DNA of 64,000 nucleotides from Cupriavidus basilensis (GTDB lineage: Bacteria > Pseudomonadota > Gammaproteobacteria > Burkholderiales > Burkholderiaceae): positions 1,860,001-1,924,000 of the forward strand of contig NZ_CP010537.1 in the NCBI RefSeq assembly GCF_000832305.1, read 5' to 3'. The notes below the pieces were generated by a model. It was not told the DNA's origin. It saw only the letters and a list, made by a program, of their open reading frames with translations, and ran no database searches. How positions within the stretch are numbered: the stretch's first letter is position 1; each line of letters opens with the position of its first letter. Position numbers and translations under genes: made by a program. Positions 16,330 to 24,861 of the stretch are shown here, one piece after another.

Positions 16330-17339
16330 GCGTTAGTCTCCTTGATTTTTATTGCGACTTTGCCGATAACCTGCCTGGCTTCCAGCGCGTCCAGCGCCTC
16401 GGCCAGCCCGCTCATCGGGTACACCTTCGACACGGTCGGTCGGATCTTTCCTTCGCTGGCCCAGCCGCACAGTGTCTTCATGACGGCCTGCAATGCGTGG
16501 GCATGCTGTGCCCGCTCGTTGGCGGGCGTCCAGCCGATGTAGCGGCCTACGAAAAATCCATGCAGCGTCAGGTTCTTTACCAGCAGCAGGTTCAGCGGCG
16601 CTTGCGGGATGCGGCCGCTGGCAAAGCCGATGCTGAGAATCCGCGCGTTGGCGGCCGCCGCGCGCAGCGCCTGGTCGAACAGGTCGCCGCCTACCGGGTC
16701 CACCACCACGTCGGCACCGCGCCCACCGCTCACGCGCTTGACGGCGGCGGCCAGGTCTTCCGGCGCGAGCGCATGTTGGGCGCCGCGCCGCAGGGCCTGT
16801 GCGCGTTTCGCATCGGTGCTGGCGCAAGCGATCACCTGCGCGCCCAACTGATGGGCGATTTCAACGGCGGCCAGGCCCACGCCGGCGCCGGCGCCAAGCA
16901 CCAGCACCGTGTCGCCGGGCTGCACGGCGCAGCGCCACACCAGGCCGCAGTAAGCGGTGCCGTAGGAGAGCGGGATCGGCAGGGCTTGCAGCGCGTCGAG
17001 CGTATCGGGAATGGGGTAGACCGTGTATTCGGGCAGCGTGACTTCTTCGGCAAAGCAGCCCCAGTCGGCAATGGCAGCCACGCGGTCGCCAGGGCGCAGG
17101 CGGGTGACAGCTGCGCCGCAAGCCACCACGCGGCCGACCGCCTCGGTGCCGGGCACGAACGGCAGCGCCGGCTTGGTCTGATAGCGGCCTGCCACCATCA
17201 GGCCTGTGGCGTGGCTGACGCTTGCGTACTCCACGGCCAGCGTGACGGCGTGCGGATCCGCCAATGCCGGGCGCGGGATGCTGGCAAGGCGAACGTCTTG
17301 CGCTTTGCCGAAATGCTCGCACAGCAGGGCCCGCATCAT
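16305..17339 (-). CDS. NADPH:quinone oxidoreductase / zinc-independent MDR-family dehydrogenase
   Basis: A 344-residue medium-chain reductase of the QOR type: GroES-like N-terminal half (RALLCEHFG; PFVPGTEAVGRV) and a Rossmann half with GAGAGVGLAAVEIAHQLGA. The catalytic zinc cysteines of alcohol dehydrogenases are absent. It would reduce an enone/enoyl group with NADPH. Start: ATGATG overlaps the TGA of the preceding CoA-transferase gene, after GGAGG, so the two are translationally coupled; ATG 17336 is an equally possible start. Confidence 0.88.
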   Translation of the reverse strand: MMRALLCEHFGKAQDVRLASIPRPALADPHAVTLAVEYASVSHATGLMVAGRYQTKPALPFVPGTEAVGRVVACGAAVTRLRPGDRVAAIADWGCFAEEVTLPEYTVYPIPDTLDALQALPIPLSYGTAYCGLVWRCAVQPGDTVLVLGAGAGVGLAAVEIAHQLGAQVIACASTDAKRAQALRRGAQHALAPEDLAAAVKRVSGGRGADVVVDPVGGDLFDQALRAAAANARILSIGFASGRIPQAPLNLLLVKNLTLHGFFVGRYIGWTPANERAQHAHALQAVMKTLCGWASEGKIRPTVSKVYPMSGLAEALDALEARQVIGKVAIKIKETNACQADSGS

Positions 17340-18628
17340 GCCGTGCCTCCAGCGGTGGCGTTGCCCGCCAGAGGGCTGGCCTGCCTGACGATGCCCGTCT
17401 CCAGCCATTGCGCGAGCTTGTCCGGGGTGACACCGTACTCACGCAGCACGGCTTCGGTGTGTTCTCCGACACGCGGCGCGGCGGTGGCCGCCCGCCGCAT
17501 GCCCTTGGCGGGAATGCCGGCAAACGGCAAGGCACCCAGCCCCGCCTGCTCGACCGTCTGGAAGGTCCCCTGCGGCGCCGCTAACGGGTGGTCGAGCACT
17601 TGCTGGTAGTTGCGCACCGGCGCATGAAGGACGTCATGCGCCTGCAGGATGCCGAGCCAGTGCGCCGTGCTCTTGCCGGCAAGCACCGCCGCCACGGCGT
17701 CCTGCAGCCCGGCCGCGTGCGCCATGCGGCTGGCGTTGTCCGCAAAGCGCGCATCTTGCGCCCAGCCGGGGCGATCCAGCGCGCGGCAGAGCCTGCCGAA
17801 TTGCGCGTTGTTGAGCGCCAGCAAGGTGAGGCTGCCATCGCTGGTGGCAAAGACGCCATTTGGCGCGCTCACCGGCCCGGCGGCCACAGCGCCCTGGATG
17901 GCGTACTCGAGGATATTGTTGGCCTGCAGCGCCACGCAGGCGTCGAACAAGCTTAGCTCGACATGCGCGCCGGCACCGCTGCGAAAGCGCCTGCACAAGG
18001 CGGCAGCGGCGGCCTGCGCCGCGTACAGGCCAGTGGCCGCGTCCGCCAGCAGCATGCCGATGCGCCGCGGCGAGCCGTCCGCCATGCGGTTGGTGTGCAT
18101 GAGGCCGCTGTCGGCCTGCATCACGGAGTCCGAGGCCGGGTGGTCGGCATAGGGGCCGTGCGCGCCGTAGCCGCTGATGGACACATAGACCAGCGCCGGG
18201 TTGCGCGCGGACAGCGCGGCGTAGCCAACGCCAAGGCGCTCGGCAACCTGCGGCCGGAAGTTCTGCACCACGATATCCGCCCGCAGCGCGAGGTCGAACA
18301 ACAACGCCTTGCCGGCGTCGGTGGCCGCATCGATGCAGACGCCGCGCTTGCCGGCGTTGTACGCGATCGACAGCGCACTGTGCTCGCCACGCACCACGCC
18401 AACATGCCGGCCCCAGTCGCCAGCAGGCGGATCGACCTTGATGACGTCGGCGCCTTGCTGCCAGAGGATGTGCGCGCAGTAGGGGCCTGCGATGCCCTGG
18501 CTGATATCCAGGATGCGCAGGCCGGAGAAGGGCAGGTCGTCGACAGCTTCGGATGAAGGCGGGGTATGCGAAGGTAGCGCGGATTGCAGGTCGGTCTGGG
18601 CCATCGGCAGGGATCTGGGAGTCGTCAT
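17336..18628 (-). CDS. CaiB/BaiF family CoA transferase
   Basis: A 430-residue class III CoA transferase: LRILDISQGIAGPYCAHIL at the start of the fold, GADVIKVDPPAGDWGR, NAGKRGV, VQNFRPQVAERLG, and SDSVMQADSGLM around the position of the catalytic aspartate. It moves CoA between carboxylic acids. It is the first gene of the operon with the quinone-type oxidoreductase and the Bug receptor, and divergent from a LysR gene. A plausible reading is uptake of a carboxylate, CoA activation, then reduction; the compound is unknown. An in-frame ATG eight codons downstream is an alternative start. Confidence 0.9.
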   Translation of the reverse strand: MTTPRSLPMAQTDLQSALPSHTPPSSEAVDDLPFSGLRILDISQGIAGPYCAHILWQQGADVIKVDPPAGDWGRHVGVVRGEHSALSIAYNAGKRGVCIDAATDAGKALLFDLALRADIVVQNFRPQVAERLGVGYAALSARNPALVYVSISGYGAHGPYADHPASDSVMQADSGLMHTNRMADGSPRRIGMLLADAATGLYAAQAAAAALCRRFRSGAGAHVELSLFDACVALQANNILEYAIQGAVAAGPVSAPNGVFATSDGSLTLLALNNAQFGRLCRALDRPGWAQDARFADNASRMAHAAGLQDAVAAVLAGKSTAHWLGILQAHDVLHAPVRNYQQVLDHPLAAPQGTFQTVEQAGLGALPFAGIPAKGMRRAATAAPRVGEHTEAVLREYGVTPDKLAQWLETGIVRQASPLAGNATAGGTA

Positions 18629-18640
18629 GTCGCATCGGAT

Positions 18641-18655
18641 GCCCTATGCTAGGGC
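18641..18655. promoter_or_regulatory. Palindromic candidate operator between caiB and lysR genes
   Basis: GCCCTA-TGC-TAGGGC, a perfect 15-bp palindrome, in the 76-bp space between the divergent CoA-transferase and LysR genes. It is a likely LysR binding site or part of one. Confidence 0.5.
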
Positions 18656-18704
18656 GTACTCCTGGCCGAGACAATCCGCCGGCCTGTGCCACCCGTGTTG
18701 ACTC

Positions 18705-19667
18705 ATGATTGACAATAATCCCAGCTTCGACCTGAACCTGATCCGGCTGTTCGTCACGCTGGTGGAATCCAGAACGCTCACGGCCGCCGCCGCGCGCGGC
18801 GGCATGACCCGCTCCAATGTCTCGCGCCGGCTCAAGGCGCTGGAGCAACATATGGGCGCGCAACTGATGCGGCGCACCACCCGCCATGTGGAGCTGACCG
18901 AGGCCGGGCGGCTGCTGTATGCGCACGGCGTGCGCATGCTGGATGAGCTGCAAGCGGCGGGCACTTCCATCGACAGTCTCGGCCAGACCGTGCGCGGCGA
19001 TGTGCGGATCCGCCTGCCCACTGGGCTCGGGCACTTGTACCTGGCGCAGGTGTTGCTGGAGTTCGCCGGGCAATATCCGGCCATCTCCCTGCGCGTGCTG
19101 ATCAATGACTATATCGGCGACCTGATCTGCGCCGAGGTGGATGTGGCGTTGAAGATCACCTCCCTGCCGCCGGAGGATCATGTGGCGCGCAGGATTTGCG
19201 CGGTAGGCTGGTGCCTGTGCGCATCGCCCGTGTTCCTGGCGGAGCACGGGCCGGTCAGCCGCGCGGAGGATCTTGCCCATTGCGACCTGATCGCACCGGC
19301 GTCGCTGGGCCGGCGCTTTGATCTCAAGCTGAAGCTGGCCGGCACGCCGCTGATCCTGCGGGTCGCCCCGCGCATCCAGTCCGGCGACTATCCCTTCCTG
19401 CTCGAGTCGATGATGACAGGGCTCGGCGTTGCCTTGCTGCCGCGCTACGCCGTGTGGCAGCAGATCGGGCGTGGCGAAGTGGTGGAGGTGCTGCCCGAGT
19501 ACGAGCCCGAAGGCGTGGGCGACAGCATTTACATGCTGACCGCGCCGAATCGGTTTCCCACGCTGGCCACCCGCACGCTGATGGACTTCATCCGCGCACG
19601 GCTGGAGAACCAGGCGGGGAACTGGGGCGGGCGCGGGGCGGGCGCGCAGGCTGACGCCGCGCAATAG
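18705..19667 (+). CDS. LysR family transcriptional regulator
   Basis: A 320-residue LysR protein: an HTH with VESRTLTAAAARGGMTRSNV, then LKALEQHMGAQLMRRTTRHV and a complete effector domain (AVGWCLCASPVFLAEHG; MMTGLGVALLPRYAV). It belongs to the group resembling DsdC/CrgA-type local regulators. It diverges from the CoA-transferase operon across a 15-bp palindrome and is its probable regulator. Confidence 0.92.
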   Translation: MIDNNPSFDLNLIRLFVTLVESRTLTAAAARGGMTRSNVSRRLKALEQHMGAQLMRRTTRHVELTEAGRLLYAHGVRMLDELQAAGTSIDSLGQTVRGDVRIRLPTGLGHLYLAQVLLEFAGQYPAISLRVLINDYIGDLICAEVDVALKITSLPPEDHVARRICAVGWCLCASPVFLAEHGPVSRAEDLAHCDLIAPASLGRRFDLKLKLAGTPLILRVAPRIQSGDYPFLLESMMTGLGVALLPRYAVWQQIGRGEVVEVLPEYEPEGVGDSIYMLTAPNRFPTLATRTLMDFIRARLENQAGNWGGRGAGAQADAAQ

Positions 19668-19758
19668 TCTGGTGGCGTTGCCTTGGTGTCATTGGCGCGA
19701 ACGGCGCAGGCCTGCGCCAGCCGCGCCTGCGGCGGTTGGCTGGGCAAGCCTGTCTGGA

Positions 19759-20673
19759 TTACTGCGGCCCCAGCTTCTTGATCAGCGCATCCAGCATCGC
19801 CAGTTCCTGCTCGTCCAGATCCGTCAGCGGCGCGCGGACCGGGCCGGCATCGTGCCCGACCAGCTTGGCGCCGGCCTTGACGATGCTCACCGCGTAGCCT
19901 GCGCGGCGGTTGCGGATGTCGAGGTAGGGCAGGAAGAACTCGTCGATCAGGCGGTTGGTGGTGGCGTGGTCGTCGGCGGCAATCGCGCGGTAGAAGTCCA
20001 TCGCCGTCTTGGGGATGAAGTTGAATACGGCTGACGAGTACACGGGCACGCCCAGCGCCTTGTAGGCGGCGGCATAGACTTCCGCGGTGGGCAGGCCGCC
20101 CAGGTAGGACAGGCGGTCGCCCAGCTTGCGGCGGATGCGGACCATGCCTTCGATCTCGCCGACGCCATCCTTGAAGCCGATCAGGTTGGGGCAGCGGTCG
20201 GCCAGGCGTTCGAGCATGTCCGCGTTGATGCGGGAATTGCCGCGGTTGTACACGATCACGCCGATGTGGACCGACTTGCAGACTTCTTCGATATGGTTGG
20301 CAATGCCGTCCTGGCAAGCTTCGGTCAGGTAGTGCGGCAGCAGCAGGATACCCTTGGCGCCCAGGCGCTGCGCTTCCTTGGCGTAGGCGATGGCCATGCG
20401 GGTCGGGCCGCCGGCGCCGGCCAGGATGGGCACCTTGCCTGCGCAGGTTTCCACCGCGGTGCGGATGACGTTGGTGTAGTCGTCCGGCGTCAGCGAGAAG
20501 AACTCACCGGTGCCACCGGCGGCGAACAGGGCGGTGGCGCCGTAGGGGGCCAGCCATTCCAGGCGCTCTACATAGGTCTCGGGGCGGAAGTTGCCTTGCG
20601 CGTCGAAGTCGGTCACGGGGAAGGAAAGCAGGCCTTCCGAGACGATCTGCTTGAGTTCTTGTGGTGTGGTCAT
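19759..20673 (-). CDS. kdgD: 5-dehydro-4-deoxyglucarate dehydratase
   Basis: A 304-residue member of the DHDPS/NAL aldolase superfamily, matching KdgD, which converts 5-keto-4-deoxy-D-glucarate to 2-oxoglutarate semialdehyde with loss of water and CO2. The GTGE motif is at 54-57, the catalytic tyrosine is Y142 (VYNRGNS) and the Schiff-base lysine K168 ([13 protein letters not shown]). The start [14 protein letters not shown] fits the family. It is divergent from the hexarate transporter and garD genes and shares an operator sequence with them, which supports the assignment. Confidence 0.95.
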   Translation of the reverse strand: MTTPQELKQIVSEGLLSFPVTDFDAQGNFRPETYVERLEWLAPYGATALFAAGGTGEFFSLTPDDYTNVIRTAVETCAGKVPILAGAGGPTRMAIAYAKEAQRLGAKGILLLPHYLTEACQDGIANHIEEVCKSVHIGVIVYNRGNSRINADMLERLADRCPNLIGFKDGVGEIEGMVRIRRKLGDRLSYLGGLPTAEVYAAAYKALGVPVYSSAVFNFIPKTAMDFYRAIAADDHATTNRLIDEFFLPYLDIRNRRAGYAVSIVKAGAKLVGHDAGPVRAPLTDLDEQELAMLDALIKKLGPQ

Positions 20674-20751
20674 GATGGCTGGTCCTGATACCCGCAAGGG
20701 CGGTGTTGGTTCAGTGGTTCTTGTACATGACTTTCGTCTGCACAATTTCGA

Positions 20752-20788
20752 GATACGTCATCGTACAACTAGAGGTTTGAATGTGCAA
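20752..20788 (-). promoter_or_regulatory. kdgD promoter with operator site 1
   Basis: On the minus strand, TTGCAC (20783-20788), a 17-bp spacer and TACGAT (20760-20765) form a promoter. The -10 lies inside TGTACGATGACGTATC (20752-20767), which matches the sequence at the transporter promoter in 13 of 16 positions. Its core TACG-ATGA-CGTA is palindromic. This fits repression by a GntR/FCD-type regulator not encoded in the window. The rest of this 523-bp gap shows no gene. Confidence 0.6.
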
Positions 20789-21061
20789 GTACTTTTGTTT
20801 TGGCAAAGGGCTTCGGCACTCGGCTTTGCCAGTGTCCGTCAATATGAAGAGACAGCATGAAGAGACAGGGCAGGGGGTAAAACTGTCCGGACGCGGAATG
20901 GAATGCGCGTGGCAGAATCGCGTGAAGCCCTCTTGAAAGGTGCCTGAAAGCTTGGGGGCATGGCATCTTCCGGTCGACGCACCCGGACCGGCCGCGCCGC
21001 TGCAACGGCTAACGCACCCTCCCCAGGGTCGCTGCCTTCGAGTTAGGGTAAACACTCAATG

Positions 21062-21110
21062 TTGCCGATGAAACCTGGTGCTTATAATCCAAGTCATACG
21101 ATGACATATC
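21062..21110 (+). promoter_or_regulatory. Transporter-garD promoter with operator site 2
   Basis: A consensus -10 TATAAT (21083-21088) with a weaker -35 TTGCCG (21062-21067) is followed by CATACGATGACATATC (21095-21110), overlapping the expected start of transcription. The latter is nearly identical to the kdgD site; GTCAT-ACG-ATGAC within it is a perfect palindrome. Confidence 0.6.
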
Positions 21111-21196
21111 ACGTAGCCGGCTAAGTCTGCGAGATGGCCGCGTGCCGTACGACGTAAGACGGCCCCATCTCCAATCCGGCTCGTGCAGGAGACACC

Positions 21197-22552
21197 ATGA
21201 ATCTCAGCAATACCATCAACGTGGCCGGCGAGGCCACCCGTCGCAGCCACGTCCGTTACTGGATCCTGCTGATGATCTTTGTGGTGACGACGGTGAACTA
21301 TGCCGACCGCGCCACGCTTTCCATCACCGGCCCGGCAATGCGCTCGGAGTTCGGCTTCGATGCAGTGCAGATGGGGTTTATCTTCTCGGCCTTCAGCTGG
21401 GCCTATGTGATGGCGCAGATTCCGGGCGGCTGGCTGCTGGACCGCTTTGGCGCGCGCCGTATCTATGCCTGCAGCATTTTCCTGTGGTCGTTCTTTACCC
21501 TGCTGCAGGGCTTTATCGGCGTATTCGCCACCGTTGGCGCGGCCGTGACCACGCTGTTCGTGCTGCGTTTTGCCGTGGGCCTGGCCGAGTCGCCGGCGTT
21601 CCCGGCCAACGCCAAGGTTGTGGCCAGCTGGTTTCCCACGGCCGAGCGCGGCACGGCCTCGGCCATCTTCAATTCCGCGCAGTATTTTGCCGCGGTGCTG
21701 TTTACGCCCCTGATGGCCTGGCTGACCCACGCGCTGGGCTGGCACCACGTCTATCTGTGGATGGGCGCGCTGGGCATGGTGCTGGCCGGTCTCTGGCTCA
21801 AGGTGGTGCGTAGCCCAGCGACCCATCCGGGCGTGAATCGCGCCGAGCTTGACTACATCAAGCAGGGCGGCGGCCTGATCGAGATGAGCGGCGACGCTGG
21901 CAAGAAGGACAAGGAAGCCTCCGGCACGCGCTGGTTCTATGTGCGCCAGCTGCTCTCCAATCGGATGCTGCTGGGCGTGTACCTGGGCCAGTACTGCATC
22001 AACGTGCTGACCTACTTCTTCCTGACGTGGTTTCCGGTGTATCTGGTGCAGGCCCGTGGCATGTCGATCCTGAAGGCGGGGTTTGTCGCGTCGCTGCCGG
22101 CGATCTGCGGGTTCCTGGGCGGCGTGCTGGGCGGCGTGATTTCCGATGGGTTCCTGCGCCGCGGCTATTCGTTGACGGTGGCTCGCAAGGTGCCGATCGT
22201 CGCCGGCATGCTGCTGTCGGTCAGCATGATTGCCTGCAACTACGTGGATAGCGAGTGGCTGGTGGTGGGCTTCATGGCACTGGCCTTTTTCGGCAAGGGC
22301 ATCGGCGCGCTGGGCTGGGCCGTGGTGGCGGATACGGCACCGAAGGAAGTGATTGGCCTGGCCGGCAGCATCTTTAACATGTTCGGAAATATCGCGGGCA
22401 TCGTCACGCCGATCGTGATCGGATATATCCTTGGCACCACCGGCTCCTTCAATGGCGCGCTGGTCTTTGTCGGCGCCAACGCGCTGGTGACGGTGATCAG
22501 CTACCTGGTGATCGTCAAGGAAATCAAGCGCGTCGAGCTCAAGCATCCCTGA
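21197..22552 (+). CDS. gudP: MFS transporter, glucarate/galactarate (GudP-like) anion:cation symporter family
   Basis: A 451-residue MFS protein with 12 predicted hydrophobic segments. The ACS-family signature is visible: VNYADRATLSITGPAMRSEF in the first loop and WLLDRFGARRIYA, then LRFAVGLAESPAFPANAKV. This is the group of GudP/GarP/ExuT hexarate and hexuronate:proton symporters. The AGGAGA ribosome binding site is 7 bp upstream. It sits directly before garD and diverges from kdgD, so uptake of D-glucarate/D-galactarate is the likely job. GarP would be an equally good name. Confidence 0.88.
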   Translation: MNLSNTINVAGEATRRSHVRYWILLMIFVVTTVNYADRATLSITGPAMRSEFGFDAVQMGFIFSAFSWAYVMAQIPGGWLLDRFGARRIYACSIFLWSFFTLLQGFIGVFATVGAAVTTLFVLRFAVGLAESPAFPANAKVVASWFPTAERGTASAIFNSAQYFAAVLFTPLMAWLTHALGWHHVYLWMGALGMVLAGLWLKVVRSPATHPGVNRAELDYIKQGGGLIEMSGDAGKKDKEASGTRWFYVRQLLSNRMLLGVYLGQYCINVLTYFFLTWFPVYLVQARGMSILKAGFVASLPAICGFLGGVLGGVISDGFLRRGYSLTVARKVPIVAGMLLSVSMIACNYVDSEWLVVGFMALAFFGKGIGALGWAVVADTAPKEVIGLAGSIFNMFGNIAGIVTPIVIGYILGTTGSFNGALVFVGANALVTVISYLVIVKEIKRVELKHP

Positions 22553-22630
22553 AATCCCTGAATTGCGTGGTGCCTGCTGCGCGGGCGCCACTGCGGCGCA
22601 GCGGCCAAGTGTTTCGCAAGGAAAAAAGAC

Positions 22631-24226
22631 ATGTCGGTGATCGATATCAAAGTAGAGCAGCCAGGCGGTTCGCAGCCGGCTGCGCAGGTGCAGGGCACTG
22701 CGCTGTACATCCGCATCCACGCGCTGGACAACGTGGCGATCGTCGCCAACGATGGCGGCCTGCCCGAGGGCACGGTATTTCCCTGCGGGCTGACGCTGCG
22801 CGAGCGGGTGCCCCAGGGCCACAAGGTGGCGCTGGTGGACCTGGCGGCCGGCGATGCCGTGGTGCGCTACAACGTGGTGATCGGCTACGCCCTGCGCGAC
22901 CTGCCCAAGGGCAGCTGGGTCAACGAGCGCGTGATCGAGATGCCGGTGGCGCCCGGGCTGGACAACCTGCCTGTCGGCACGCGCGTGGCGGAACCGCTGC
23001 CGCCGCTGGAAGGCTATAGCTTCGAGGGCTTTCGCAATCCGGACGGCTCGGTCGGCACCCGCAACATCCTCGCCATCACCACCACCGTGCAGTGCGTGTC
23101 GGGCGTGGTGGAGCATGCGGTGCGGCGCATCCGGGCCGAGCTGCTGCCGCAGTATCCCAATGTGGACGACGTGGTGGGGCTGGAGCACACCTACGGCTGC
23201 GGCGTGGCCATCGATGCGCCGGACGCGATCGTGCCGATCCGCACGCTGCGCAATATCGCGCTGAACCCGAATTTCGGCGGCACCGCCATGATGGTGAGCC
23301 TGGGTTGCGAGAAGCTGCAGCCGGAGCGCCTGCTGCCGGCCGGCAGCTTGCCTGGCGGCCTGGATGTTGGCGTGGTGTGCCTGCAGGACGACGAACACGT
23401 CGGCTTCGAGAGCATGATCGATTCCATCATGGCAATGGCGCATACGCACCTGGCCAGGCTGGACCAGCGCCGCCGCGAAACCTGCCCGGCCTCGGAGCTG
23501 GTGGTGGGCGTGCAGTGCGGCGGCAGCGATGCTTTTTCGGGTGTGACCGCCAATCCCGCCGTGGGGTTTGCCACCGACTTGCTGGTGCGCGCCGGCGCCA
23601 CCGTGATGTTTTCGGAAGTCACTGAAGTGCGCGATGGCATCGACCAGCTCACCGCGCGCGCCGCCACGCCGGAAGTGGCGCAGGCCATGATCCGCGAGAT
23701 GGACTGGTACGACCGCTACCTGGAAAAGGGCCGGGTCGACCGCAGCGCCAACACCACGCCCGGCAACAAGAAGGGCGGCCTGTCCAATATCGTCGAGAAG
23801 GCCATGGGCTCGATCGTCAAGTCGGGCAGCACGGCCATCACCGGCGTGCTCTCCCCCGGCGAGAAGCTCAAGCAAAAGGGCCTGATCTACGCGGCCACGC
23901 CCGCCAGCGACTTTATCTGCGGCACCCTGCAATTGGCCGCCGGCATGAACCTTCACGTGTTCACCACCGGCCGCGGCACGCCGTATGGCCTGGCCGAAGT
24001 GCCGGTGATCAAGGTGGCAACGCGTAGCGATCTGGCACGCCGCTGGCACGACCTGATGGACGTGAATGCGGGCCGCATTGCCACCGGGGAGGCCACCATC
24101 GAGGATGTGGGCTGGGAGTTGTTCCGGTTGATGCTGGATGTGGCGAGCGGGCGCAAGAAGACTTGGGCCGAGCACCATAAGCTGCACAATTCGCTGGTGC
24201 TGTTCAACCCGGCGCCGGTGACCTGA
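22631..24226 (+). CDS. garD: Galactarate dehydratase
   Basis: A 531-residue UxaA/GarD-family dehydratase, close to the 523 residues of E. coli GarD. The N-terminal SAF domain (about 20-105; [19 protein letters not shown]) is followed by the catalytic domain with [36 protein letters not shown] and [17 protein letters not shown]. It removes water from meso-galactarate to give 5-keto-4-deoxy-D-glucarate, the KdgD/GarL substrate, using Fe2+ or another divalent metal. A strong AAGGAAAAAAG ribosome binding site precedes it. It is the second gene after the transporter, with a 78-bp gap. Confidence 0.93.
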   Translation: MSVIDIKVEQPGGSQPAAQVQGTALYIRIHALDNVAIVANDGGLPEGTVFPCGLTLRERVPQGHKVALVDLAAGDAVVRYNVVIGYALRDLPKGSWVNERVIEMPVAPGLDNLPVGTRVAEPLPPLEGYSFEGFRNPDGSVGTRNILAITTTVQCVSGVVEHAVRRIRAELLPQYPNVDDVVGLEHTYGCGVAIDAPDAIVPIRTLRNIALNPNFGGTAMMVSLGCEKLQPERLLPAGSLPGGLDVGVVCLQDDEHVGFESMIDSIMAMAHTHLARLDQRRRETCPASELVVGVQCGGSDAFSGVTANPAVGFATDLLVRAGATVMFSEVTEVRDGIDQLTARAATPEVAQAMIREMDWYDRYLEKGRVDRSANTTPGNKKGGLSNIVEKAMGSIVKSGSTAITGVLSPGEKLKQKGLIYAATPASDFICGTLQLAAGMNLHVFTTGRGTPYGLAEVPVIKVATRSDLARRWHDLMDVNAGRIATGEATIEDVGWELFRLMLDVASGRKKTWAEHHKLHNSLVLFNPAPVT

Positions 24227-24238
24227 CCCGTTGGCCCG

Positions 24239-24262
24239 GCCAGCGCGGCCCATGGCGCTGGC
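24239..24262. other. Hairpin after garD
   Basis: GCCAGCGC-N8-GCGCTGGC, 13 bp after the garD stop. No T tract follows, so it may stabilise the mRNA end or be a Rho-dependent end site. Confidence 0.4.
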
Positions 24263-24432
24263 GGATCTGGAGGTGCCCGCGGGTGCCAATTTGGCCGGTC
24301 CATAGGAAAGCTCTCGGCCGGCAGGTGAGCCACGCCGCAGCTCCCTTCCAGAGACAGCTTGCCGCACATTTTCAAGCTCTAAAGCCTCTAAAATCGAGTA
24401 TTGAGTATGTAGTGCACTGTTTTACGAGCATA

Positions 24433-24461
24433 TTGATTCCTCCAATTCCGTGCCATACAAT
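24433..24461 (+). promoter_or_regulatory. hipB-type promoter
   Basis: TTGATT (24433-24438), 17-bp spacer, TACAAT (24456-24461): a good sigma-70 promoter in a stretch clearly richer in A+T than the surroundings. It implies transcription starts near 24468, which argues for translation start at 24508 or 24544 rather than further upstream. Confidence 0.65.
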
Positions 24462-24509
24462 GTTCGTTAAATCGAGCAATATCGCTTTTGCGAGCGATTT
24501 TCCGAACAT
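24460..24509. promoter_or_regulatory. Inverted repeat operator of the hipBA-type pair
   Basis: ATGTTCGTTAAATCG (left, from 24460) and CGATTTTCCGAACAT (right, ending 24509) form an imperfect inverted repeat of about 15 bp per arm, covering the predicted transcription start. Antitoxins of this type repress their own operon, so this is the probable autoregulatory site. Confidence 0.5.
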
Positions 24510-24849
24510 GAAAGTCTCCCAGTCCTCTGTCCTCTCTCCAGCTATGGCTCAGCAATCGGCCAAAGTTGGCCAGTTGCTGGCCCGGCTACGTCAGGCTCGC
24601 CATATCAAGCAAGCCGATGCGGCTGTGCGCGCGGGGCTTTCTCGCAACACGGCCTATCGGATTGAGAAGGGTGATCCAGGCCTCGCATTCGGCCAGGTGC
24701 TTCGCTATCTGGACGCTATCTCTCCAGGGGCAACACTTGCGAGCCTTCTGGCGGAGACCGATCCAGCACTCAAGGCGCTTCAGTCACGCGAAGCAACCCG
24801 GCGCGTCCGGGATCTGTCTGCCTCAGAGCTCCAGAACCTCGACTTTTGA
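24508..24849 (+). CDS. hipB: XRE-family antitoxin/regulator, HipB-like
   Basis: A 113-residue protein from ATG 24508; a start at 24544 would remove 12 residues. The HTH_XRE domain covers about residues 14-75, with LLARLRQARHIKQADAAVRA and GLSRNTAYRIEKGDPGLAFG. The stop is 12 bp before the HipA-like gene, so the pair is an operon. It should bind and neutralise the kinase and repress the promoter through the inverted repeat upstream. Lower G+C and an isolated position suggest acquisition by transfer. It could be a plain DNA-binding partner rather than a strict antitoxin. Confidence 0.8.
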   Translation: MKVSQSSVLSPAMAQQSAKVGQLLARLRQARHIKQADAAVRAGLSRNTAYRIEKGDPGLAFGQVLRYLDAISPGATLASLLAETDPALKALQSREATRRVRDLSASELQNLDF

Positions 24850-24861
24850 GGACTCGTTCCG

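Noticed and set aside
17634..19664. A 676-codon minus-strand frame across the CoA transferase, its promoter and the LysR gene
   Set aside because: It overlaps two well-supported genes in other frames and spans a promoter region; composition is that of a shadow frame.
21056..24367. A 1103-codon open frame on the minus strand
   Set aside because: It is antisense to the transporter and garD genes, whose protein motifs are unmistakable. High G+C makes long stop-free antisense frames common; its protein has low-complexity His/Gln/Arg composition and no domain.
24283..24507. An upstream start extending the HipB-like protein by 75 residues
   Set aside because: The region holds the promoter (TTGATT-17-TACAAT) and the inverted repeat, and the extra residues show no domain.
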